Source: an uncultured Rhodospirillaceae bacterium
GTDB taxonomy: Bacteria > Pseudomonadota > Alphaproteobacteria > Azospirillales > Azospirillaceae
Direction of reading: 5' to 3'
Assembly (NCBI GenBank): GCA_937927415.1
Contig: CALBDS010000060.1
Coordinates: forward strand, 146,869-210,868
DNA: 64,000 bases
Shown: one piece after another, positions 59,310 to 64,000 of the stretch
How the letters are laid out: each line of letters starts with the position of its first letter
How positions within the stretch are numbered: the first letter of the stretch is position 1
Notes under the pieces: model-generated
What the model saw: the letters and a program-made list of their open reading frames with translations, nothing else
Told to the model about the DNA's origin: nothing
Databases searched by the model: none
Translations under genes and position numbers: made by a program

Positions 59310-59485
59310 TCCTGCTCTCCGATATACCTTTGCAAATCACGGCCAGTCACCAGGACGGCTTTGCCAAATTTCTTGGCCCTGAGCCTGCCGGCGGAAATGG
59401 CTTCCCGCAGGACGCGGGGCTTCACAGAGGCATGGATCAATGCCGCCGCTTCGGTCAGGGAATAAAGTCTGTCAGGGTCAATCAT
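59120..59485 (-). CDS. Excisionase / AlpA-like helix-turn-helix protein
   Basis: 121 residues. The N-terminal ~55 (LYSLTEAAALIHASVKPRVLREAISAGRLRAKKFGKAVLVTGRDLQRYI) form the MerR-like winged helix of excisionases. The rest is low-complexity and overlaps the integrase gene in another frame, so the functional protein may be essentially the N-terminal part. Position directly before int fits directionality control. Confidence 0.7.
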   Translation of the reverse strand: MIDPDRLYSLTEAAALIHASVKPRVLREAISAGRLRAKKFGKAVLVTGRDLQRYIGEQECPARTEAYASNSMGPIPGSAPRKRKASPGTAITSSDQKAGERSSAVALRLTSAWLKSGCVSS

Positions 59486-59509
59486 GTCTGGAAGATCCTG
59501 GCGCTGGGG

Positions 59510-60007
59510 TTATTTTCCTGTCGCCGCCCCACCCAAGGGCGTCATCGGCAGGCCCTCGGCCGGCACGTCCGGCACGACGAAGAAATGCGTGGGGGTGAGC
59601 CGGTATCCGCCGCCGCCCCAAGCGGTGCCGTCCTCATGGATGAAGCCGCGTGCCCAGGTGTGGCGTGTCGGGATCGGGGTGTCAGCATAGACGCCGGCCG
59701 CATTGCCCAGAATGAGATCAACGCCCGGCTGCGCCTCGCCGATCGGTCGCCACGCCGCCGTGGGAGAGGTATCCGCCAGTTCCGGCGGGCGGTGCAGGAT
59801 GATGATGGCGCGCATTCTGCCGCGCTGGCGGGCGATCCAGCCGCGTTCCTCCAGGCCGTCCAGCAGCCGGTGGACGCTGGATTTGCTGCGCAGGTTGAGT
59901 TCAGCGCCTATGTCGCTGAGCGACGGCGCCACCCCCTTGCCGTCTATCCACCGGGTCAGTACCCGCAAGACATCCATCTGCATCGGTGTTGGTGGGATCG
60001 GCGTCAT
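59510..60007 (-). CDS. LexA-like winged-helix DNA-binding protein (no protease domain)
   Basis: 165 residues. The first ~70 (QMDVLRVLTRWIDGKGVAPSLSDIGAELNLRSKSSVHRLLDGLEERGWIARQRGR) match the LexA N-terminal DNA-binding domain. The C-terminal half has no Ser-Lys peptidase and no recognised domain. The start overlaps the stop of the upstream small gene (ATGA). Confidence 0.7.
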   Translation of the reverse strand: MTPIPPTPMQMDVLRVLTRWIDGKGVAPSLSDIGAELNLRSKSSVHRLLDGLEERGWIARQRGRMRAIIILHRPPELADTSPTAAWRPIGEAQPGVDLILGNAAGVYADTPIPTRHTWARGFIHEDGTAWGGGGYRLTPTHFFVVPDVPAEGLPMTPLGGAATGK

Positions 60008-60186
60008 TGCCGAGCCTCCCCTTCGGTGCCGCACGAAATCGGTGGCGTGGTGTGCCCCTCGACATCGGGGCCGATCATCCGCGCCCCGGCAAACGCCTCC
60101 ACGGCGGCCAGGGCGGCGCGAAGGGCCTCGCTCCGCCCGTCGAGCAGGGCGGTGCGGTGCGGGGCAATGACGCTGGTCTTGCTCAT
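60004..60186 (-). CDS. Small element-encoded protein of unknown function
   Basis: 60 residues, helical N-terminal half (TALLDGRSEALRAALAAVEAFAGARMIG). Unrecognised. Both ends overlap neighbouring genes by 4 nt, the pattern of a translated chain. Confidence 0.55.
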   Translation of the reverse strand: MSKTSVIAPHRTALLDGRSEALRAALAAVEAFAGARMIGPDVEGHTTPPISCGTEGEARQ

Positions 60187-60641
60187 TCGGTAACCTCGGT
60201 GATGGTGATGCCGTGCTCATGCTGGAGGTGCCTCGACTTCCAGCGGTACAGGGGCGTCATGGTCGGCTTGGACTTCACGTCCTCGACCACCCGCGCGCCG
60301 TCTGCCGTCCGGGTATAGGCAAAGTCCGCCCGGTACTGCCCGACCAACACGCCTCCGGGGGCGTGCAGGTCGAACGCCGGCTGGAGGGTCAAGTCGCGGA
60401 TCTCCCCGGCGTTCTCCAGCAGCTTCAGGGTGGCGTACCGACGGGCTTCGGCGCCGCTGTCGAACCACAGGCCATCGACCTGCGTCCTCTTGGCCCCGAA
60501 CTTATTCTTCCCCGCCTTGGCGGGCGTCCCCCGTTCCCGAACCTGTTCGTCCCGCACCCTCTCTGCCAGCAAGTAGGCGTCCACCTGTCGCAGGGCCGCC
60601 GGCCCAAGGTCCGAGAGGGAGACGCCGCGCCGCCCGGCCAT
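60183..60641 (-). CDS. DUF1064 phage protein (probable PD-(D/E)XK-type nuclease fold)
   Basis: 152 residues with the DUF1064 pattern: NKFGAKRTQVDGLWFDSGAEARRYATLKLLENAGEIRDLTLQPAFDLH, then YRADFAYTRTADGARVVEDVKSK. The E...D...(E/D)xK layout suggests an endonuclease resembling VRR-NUC or PD-(D/E)XK enzymes. Its usual home is phage early regions. ATG at 60641 overlaps the upstream stop (TGATG). Confidence 0.8.
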   Translation of the reverse strand: MAGRRGVSLSDLGPAALRQVDAYLLAERVRDEQVRERGTPAKAGKNKFGAKRTQVDGLWFDSGAEARRYATLKLLENAGEIRDLTLQPAFDLHAPGGVLVGQYRADFAYTRTADGARVVEDVKSKPTMTPLYRWKSRHLQHEHGITITEVTE

Positions 60642-60940
60642 CAGAACGCCACCCCCGCCTGCCAGAGGCGAGTTTGCTTGCAGTTCCCGCAGACCCGGTT
60701 GCCGGCGCCCAGGCTGGTGAAGCTGCGGGTGCACATCAGGCAGCGGCGGGCCTTCACGCCGGGGCGTTCGGTCACCGGCTTGGGCCGGGCGGGCGGCAGC
60801 CCCAGGTGTCGCCGCACCTGCGTCACGCTGGAGGGGGAAAGGCCGAGGGCGTGAGCGGTGGCAACGTCGCTGGCGCCGTCTTCCCAGGCCTTGGCAACGG
60901 CGGCAAGCAGCCAGGGGTAAAGGGTGACCCTGGTGGTCAT
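60641..60940 (-). CDS. HTH and zinc-ribbon small phage protein
   Basis: 99 residues: an HTH-like helix set (DVATAHALGLSPSSVTQVRRHLGLPP), then a four-Cys zinc motif RRCLMCTRSFTSLGAGNRVCGNCKQT. Typical of small regulators in phage early operons; target unknown. Confidence 0.65.
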   Translation of the reverse strand: MTTRVTLYPWLLAAVAKAWEDGASDVATAHALGLSPSSVTQVRRHLGLPPARPKPVTERPGVKARRCLMCTRSFTSLGAGNRVCGNCKQTRLWQAGVAF

Positions 60941-61269
60941 CACGCGGCCTCCCCGGTCCGGTGGCGGTGCGCGACCGGCTCCAGCACCTGGCGACCGAAT
61001 CCGCCACCACAGTGCCGGTCCATGGCGGCGATCTGACCTCCGGTCAGCCGGGTTCCCCCGCCAAGAATGTTATAGGCCTGACGGAGCGAGAGCTTCAGGG
61101 CCGCCGCGAGATTTTCCGCAGTCTTTTCCGGGCAGGCGTTCCGGAACGCGGCGACCGCCCGTGCGGCAACTTCCCGTTCCAGATCCCCCAGCCCCATCTT
61201 CTCGCCGGCCGACAGTGAAGCGGAACTGCAGCGTTTTGAAGCGCCATTGCAGTGGTTTGCGCTGTTCAT
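60940..61269 (-). CDS. Small helix-turn-helix phage protein
   Basis: 109 residues. The segment CPEKTAENLAAALKLSLRQAYNILGGGTRLTGGQIAAMDRHCGGGFGRQVLEPV resembles phage regulatory proteins with the 'KTA..LA...G.S.R....WL.G...P' HTH pattern. The 5' end overlaps the double-HTH gene by 4 nt. Confidence 0.62.
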   Translation of the reverse strand: MNSANHCNGASKRCSSASLSAGEKMGLGDLEREVAARAVAAFRNACPEKTAENLAAALKLSLRQAYNILGGGTRLTGGQIAAMDRHCGGGFGRQVLEPVAHRHRTGEAA

Positions 61270-61865
61270 GGCGCCACCTCCACGGGAACATTGGGGGCAT
61301 GAAAGCCCCCATTTCCCCTCAGACCCCTCATGACCACCACCGCGATCTCCGAGCGGTTGCGCGTGCCGCACTTCCGGTTGATGCTGGTCAGGTGGACTTT
61401 GACGGTCCCTTCCGAGGACCCACGCGCGAGGGCAACCTGTTTGTTGGTCATGCCCATGGCAACGGCCCGTGCCACCTCGGCCTCCGCCACCGTCAGGCCC
61501 AGGTGGGCCAGATCGTCCACGGACGGCGCCACCGCCGCCCCGATCCCCAAGGCCCGGGGGAGGGCGTTCCGTTTGCTCACTCCCAATTTGCGGTAAATCG
61601 TGGAGAGGTAGGTCTTCACCGTGCCGGCGGTCAGGCCCATGACGGCGGCGACCTCGGCGTTCGTGGCGCCCTCGGCGGCCCGGCGGGCAACCTCCCGCTC
61701 GCGGCGGGTCAGAAGTTCACGTTCGGCTTTTGCCGAGTGCGTCGGTACGGTGATGTTCACCACGTAGCTTCCATGTGCAAAATGCGCTGCCAACTGGCCG
61801 TTTGCCGGGTGGACACGGCCGCCGGCCGGGGCTATTTCAGGGGTGGGGTTATCTCGGGGCATCAT
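61266..61865 (-). CDS. Protein with two tandem LuxR/GerE-type HTH domains
   Basis: 199 residues. HTH 1 spans about 51-106 (LLTRREREVARRAAEGATNAEVAAVMGLTAGTVKTYLSTIYRKLGVSKR) and HTH 2 about 122-180 (GLTVAEAEVARAVAMGMTNKQVALARGSSEGTVKVHLTSINRKCGTRNR). No receiver or autoinducer domain is present; the N-terminal 50 residues are unassigned. GAGGAG eight bases before the first ATG fixes the start at 61865. Two DNA-binding heads in one chain could act as an intramolecular dimer, since GerE domains normally bind as dimers. Confidence 0.82.
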   Translation of the reverse strand: MMPRDNPTPEIAPAGGRVHPANGQLAAHFAHGSYVVNITVPTHSAKAERELLTRREREVARRAAEGATNAEVAAVMGLTAGTVKTYLSTIYRKLGVSKRNALPRALGIGAAVAPSVDDLAHLGLTVAEAEVARAVAMGMTNKQVALARGSSEGTVKVHLTSINRKCGTRNRSEIAVVVMRGLRGNGGFHAPNVPVEVAP

Positions 61866-61883
61866 CCCGTGATCTCCTCTATG

Positions 61884-61918
61884 ACGCCGCCCGCGGCTGC
61901 AACCACGGGCGGCGTTTT
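61884..61918 (+). terminator. Terminator-like hairpin on the plus strand before the double-HTH gene
   Basis: ACGCCGCCCG (61884-61893) pairs with CGGGCGGCGT (61906-61915), followed by TTT and TTGTTG. Orientation is plus, but no plus-strand gene ends here. It may stop antisense transcription, or act as a leader hairpin of the minus-strand gene starting at 61865. Confidence 0.4.
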
Positions 61919-62038
61919 GTTGTTGAGGGGCGCTTTCGGCAAAGCCGATTACAGCGCGGCGGTTGCGGCCGGAACCTCTGCGGCTCCGGCCGCGCGTGCT
62001 ACCATGGGGTTGTTCACACCAACCATGGAGCAATGCAA

Positions 62039-62245
62039 ATGGCCGAAAAGCGTGTTTCTGTTCTTGGCGATAGCGCCGAAGCTGTCGCCTATGTCCTGCT
62101 TCAGTGTGTGGCTGTCAGTGAGGGAAAACGCCTCAATGACGGTTTCGTTTACGCTGATCGGAAGTGGATTCTCGATACTTACGCCGAGTGCCTGGACGCC
62201 ATCCGCTCGCCAAACGGACGCGAGCGCGTCACCCCTCAGACCTGA
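62039..62245 (+). CDS. Small element-encoded protein of unknown function
   Basis: 68 residues (MAEKRVSVLGDSAEAVAYVLLQCVAVSEG...YADRKWILDTYAECLDAI), probably a small helical protein. GGAG at 62027-62030 supports this start. It is on the strand opposite to its neighbours and less GC-rich than they are. No family recognised. Confidence 0.55.
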   Translation: MAEKRVSVLGDSAEAVAYVLLQCVAVSEGKRLNDGFVYADRKWILDTYAECLDAIRSPNGRERVTPQT

Positions 62246-62414
62246 CCGGCGCCGCCGGTTCGCTCGCGGCACGGAGAGTATCCGTGCCGCGGCGACCGAG
62301 CACGAAGTCCGCGTAGGTGCGGGCGCGCTCGACAGCCGCCGCAGAGTCGGTGTCCGGGTTGTGTGCGAGGCGCAGGCATTCAAGGCGGGTGGCGACTTCA
62401 TCAAAGTCACTCAT
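62229..62414 (-). CDS. Small element-encoded protein of unknown function
   Basis: 61 residues, mostly helical (DFDEVATRLECLRLAHNPDTDSAAAVERARTYADFVLG). A strong AAGGAG precedes the ATG, and its start overlaps the Cro-like stop (ATGA). Unrecognised. Confidence 0.6.
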   Translation of the reverse strand: MSDFDEVATRLECLRLAHNPDTDSAAAVERARTYADFVLGRRGTDTLRAASEPAAPVRSEG

Positions 62415-62653
62415 GCCATCTCTCCTTCATGGGGTGGGGTGGGGAAAAAATCAGCCGGAGATAAAGAGATCCCGGCCTCTCTTGCCTTTTCCAACAGACG
62501 CTGCTGGTGCCGTGCAGGAACCAGACCGCCAGTCCCTCCCTTTTCTTTTGGATAGGTCCAACGATGCACATTACTGACATTCACCCCAACCATGGCCGAA
62601 ACAGCCTGGGGGCCGCCGCATTTGCGAATGACATTGGTGGCTGCGTTGCTCAT
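62411..62653 (-). CDS. Cro/YdaS-like phage antirepressor-type HTH protein
   Basis: 80 residues: NVIRKCGGPQAVSAMVGVNVSNVHRWTYPKEKGGTGGLVPARHQQRLLEKAREAGISLSP is the Cro/YdaS HTH layout with a C-terminal helical tail. No ribosome-binding site is present, and TTGCGT-17-CAATAT ends about 7 nt before the ATG, suggesting a leaderless transcript. Divergent from the CI-like gene across three operators. Confidence 0.72.
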   Translation of the reverse strand: MSNAATNVIRKCGGPQAVSAMVGVNVSNVHRWTYPKEKGGTGGLVPARHQQRLLEKAREAGISLSPADFFPTPPHEGEMA

Positions 62654-62663
62654 GCTGGCGATA

Positions 62664-62736
62664 TTGCGATAATCGCAAGAAACACGCAAGCGAAAAATGC
62701 GATAATCGCACGGTACTCTTGTTGCGAAATGCGCAA
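62664..62736. promoter_or_regulatory. Operator array of the element's genetic switch
   Basis: Three related palindromes lie between the divergent regulator genes: TTGCGATAATCGCAA (62664-62678), TGCGATAATCGCA (62698-62710) and TTGCGAAATGCGCAA (62722-62736). Centres are 33 and 25 bp apart. TTGCTC-16-GATAAT (62646-62673), a possible plus-strand promoter for the CI-like gene, overlaps the first operator. This mirrors the divided operator of lambdoid switches. Confidence 0.75.
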
Positions 62737-62746
62737 TCATCAGGCC

Positions 62747-63115
62747 ATGATGATTCAATGGCTGAAGCAAGGGCTAAAAAAGCCCCACAAGACGCAGGCC
62801 GGCCTTGCCGCGGCCCTGAATGTTGACCCTTCCGCTATATCAAAAATTATCAGTGGCACACGGCAAATAAAGGCTCACGAGCTTCCCAAAATTGCCGAAT
62901 ATATAGGGGAGCCGATTCCGCCTGAAATTGGTGTTGCAACGCGAAAATCTGAAAATAGCGAGGATTGTTTAGCTGATATTACGCCGAAATCAATACTTTC
63001 TGCTGCTTATGACAAAGCAAGCCCAGAACTCAAAGCCGCTCTGATGGGATTAGCGCATCAAATTCTTGACCATGATGAGCGCAAGAAGGCCCGCCGCGCC
63101 GCGCGGAAATCCTGA
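62747..63115 (+). CDS. CI-like XRE-family repressor
   Basis: 122 residues with an XRE-type HTH: KKPHKTQAGLAAALNVDPSAISKIISGTRQIKAHELPKIAEYIG. The C-terminal half is helical with a basic tail and lacks a LexA/CI self-cleavage domain, so induction would not be by RecA-stimulated autocleavage. Codon usage is much less GC-biased than in the flanking chromosome, a sign of transfer. Its start could be either of two adjacent Met codons. Confidence 0.82.
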   Translation: MMIQWLKQGLKKPHKTQAGLAAALNVDPSAISKIISGTRQIKAHELPKIAEYIGEPIPPEIGVATRKSENSEDCLADITPKSILSAAYDKASPELKAALMGLAHQILDHDERKKARRAARKS

Positions 63116-63233
63116 GAACCCGTAGCATGACTTTGCATTGTTGATCGCTCATAGAACGAATGAGACGCTCAAATTCATCCGGCCCTTCAGGTCTCTGCGG
63201 ACTGGCATCTTTTTTTGGCGGTTGGTCGATCAT
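63030..63233 (-). CDS. Possible small protein antisense to the repressor 3' end
   Basis: 67 residues (MIDQPPKKDASPQRPEG...MSDQQCKVMLRVLRISARR). AAAGGG lies six bases before the ATG. It overlaps the repressor gene by 86 nt on the other strand, which weakens the case. Unrecognised. If it is not real, 63116-63503 holds no gene, only the palindrome at 63460. Confidence 0.33.
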   Translation of the reverse strand: MIDQPPKKDASPQRPEGPDEFERLIRSMSDQQCKVMLRVLRISARRGGPSCAHHGQEFDALIPSERL

Positions 63234-63459
63234 GGCATACCCTTTGCTACCGTGGCATGCCAGTTGGTACCGGCTGGCCGATGGTCTGGCAGTCGTGAGC
63301 GTGCGCGCGAGCGCAAGCGATGGACCGGCGGGTAGTGCCCCGTGGGCAGCGGCAAGGTTCCCCAACCGAACCGCTGCGCCGTCGCTCCGTTTTGGCGACG
63401 ATTCACTGTAACGTAGCACCACTCTTTTTACTAGCATTTTTGACATAGTGCACACCGTA

Positions 63460-63487
63460 CAGGGTGCATATTGCAATATGCACCCTG
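63460..63487. repeat. Perfect 28-bp palindrome
   Basis: Bases 63460-63473 are the exact complement of 63474-63487 (arms begin CAGGGTGCATATTG). It has no loop and no T-run. TTGACA lies 14 bp upstream on the plus strand (63440-63445), and a TTGCAA / CATATT pair 16 nt apart reads on the minus strand, with its -10 inside the palindrome. It looks like an operator for a dimeric or tetrameric regulator. Confidence 0.65.
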
Positions 63488-63503
63488 CGATGCATTTTGC
63501 AAG

Positions 63504-63914
63504 CTATGCCGCCTGTTGTGCCAAGTAGCACGAGGCCGGCGCCAGCGGGCCCTGGCCCTTGGCGTCGGGGCTGGAGATCAGGTTGGTGCCGAAGTGCTGA
63601 CGGAACAATTCCCTCGTCCGCACCCACGCCGCGCGGAATTCGGACGTGCCAAAGGCGGTGGCGTCATGCCCAAGAATGCGCCCGCATACCTTCAAGCAGT
63701 CGTCGGCATAGGTGTCCATTTCCAAGTGGACATGCCACGCCTCGTCCGCGGCAGCCGGCGGGCACAGCGTTTCGCCGGGGTGGGCGGCAGCCAAGTCCAG
63801 AAACTTGGCGTACAGGTCAATGGCCTCGCCGGCCGAAGCCTCGGTCGCGCCCTGTGCGACGAGGCGTTCGCGGATGCGGGAAAGAGAGCCGGAAATCAGA
63901 TCAGTGGTGGGCAT
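63504..63914 (-). CDS. Protein resembling the glycine-rich-domain/DUF1399 family
   Basis: 136 residues. The core LCPPAAADEAWHVHLEMDTYADDCLKVCGRILGHDA resembles the 'DexWHahL.dt..Y..dC...fGr.lhH' pattern of bacterial and plant DUF1399/GRDP-like proteins, whose function is unclear. AAGGAG ten bases upstream supports the ATG at 63914. It lies beyond the repressor as accessory cargo. The last 86 bases of the window hold nothing I can assign. Confidence 0.6.
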   Translation of the reverse strand: MPTTDLISGSLSRIRERLVAQGATEASAGEAIDLYAKFLDLAAAHPGETLCPPAAADEAWHVHLEMDTYADDCLKVCGRILGHDATAFGTSEFRAAWVRTRELFRQHFGTNLISSPDAKGQGPLAPASCYLAQQAA

Positions 63915-64000
63915 TATGCTCAAGCTCCTTGTGCTGCGGGGCGTGGCCCCATAGGCGCTAACATGATGGAATGATGTTGAATGGGGCGGGGCAGATCTGT

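Larger units (their letters stand above)
58075..64000. mobile_element. Left end of an integrated prophage-like element at tRNA-Pro (right end outside window)
   Basis: Directly after tRNA-Pro comes an integrase gene pointing toward the tRNA. Then a chain of minus-strand phage-type genes overlaps by ATGA/TGATG junctions: excisionase-like, winged helix, DUF1064, zinc-ribbon and HTH proteins, a double LuxR-HTH protein and a Cro-like protein. A divergent CI-like repressor gene with a shared operator array follows. Base composition drops in the repressor region. No structural phage genes are in the window, so prophage, satellite or integrative element cannot be separated. No second copy of the tRNA 3' end was seen before 64000. 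Confidence 0.85.

Noticed and set aside
58075..64000. CRISPR array or known defence system in the element
   Set aside because: No regularly spaced direct repeats, and no cas, restriction-modification or abortive-infection genes recognised.

Overview
The window is GC-rich, densely coding chromosome from an alphaproteobacterium, most likely a Rhodospirillales/Azospirillaceae relative. This is inferred from the short bacterial-type ProS without an editing insertion, a chemoreceptor carrying a C-terminal PilZ domain (a layout known from Azospirillum), FlaF, an alphaproteobacterial LptD, and GANTC (CcrM-type) sites clustered between genes. No rRNA operon, CRISPR array or classical IS is visible.

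Layout. 1-5622: the 5' part of a di-haem cytochrome c peroxidase (minus strand, behind an FNR-type box), then proS and a tandem LolC/LolE pair with LolD. 5863-8782: a hybrid histidine kinase and a small membrane protein. 8935-17049: a split branched-chain amino acid (Liv) transporter. The binding protein lies about 4 kb from livH-livM-livG, with an L,D-transpeptidase, two glycosyltransferases and an Rpn-type nuclease between, and no livF is seen. 17073-23709: a pentapeptide-repeat/LprI protein, the MCP-PilZ receptor, hisS and gor. 23841-31952: a membrane coiled-coil protein, gmhB, lptD, an Lrp-like domain protein, an RNA helicase, a GNAT enzyme, an isochorismatase-family hydrolase and an alpha/beta hydrolase.

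32007-42687 looks like one functional block. A sigma-54 response regulator and its Cache-domain kinase converge on a complete formate dehydrogenase-N operon (alpha with Cys in place of Sec, beta, gamma, FdhD, FdhE). The operon starts behind a near-consensus sigma-54 promoter, with two tandem GGGACA-N3-TGTCCC palindromes 21 bp apart upstream. An orphan hydrogenase-maturation-type protease is divergent. A DnaA-box cluster and a small gene follow.

43197-54640 holds envelope sugar genes (GT2, lptF, a heptosyltransferase) and flagellar genes: flaF, then flgE-flgK-flgL on the minus strand behind a sigma-54 promoter with an IHF site. FlgE and FlgL are unusually long and appear to share a repeated insert module. 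A TPR-glycosyltransferase sits upstream. 54693-57894: a zinc-ribbon membrane protein, an S49 peptidase, a TrmN6-like methyltransferase and a polyprenyl diphosphate synthase.

57998-64000+: tRNA-Pro(CGG) followed by the left end of an integrated prophage-like element. It has an integrase facing the tRNA, a chain of overlapping small phage-type genes including a protein with two LuxR-type HTH domains, and a Cro/CI-like switch with three related operators. The right end lies outside the window.
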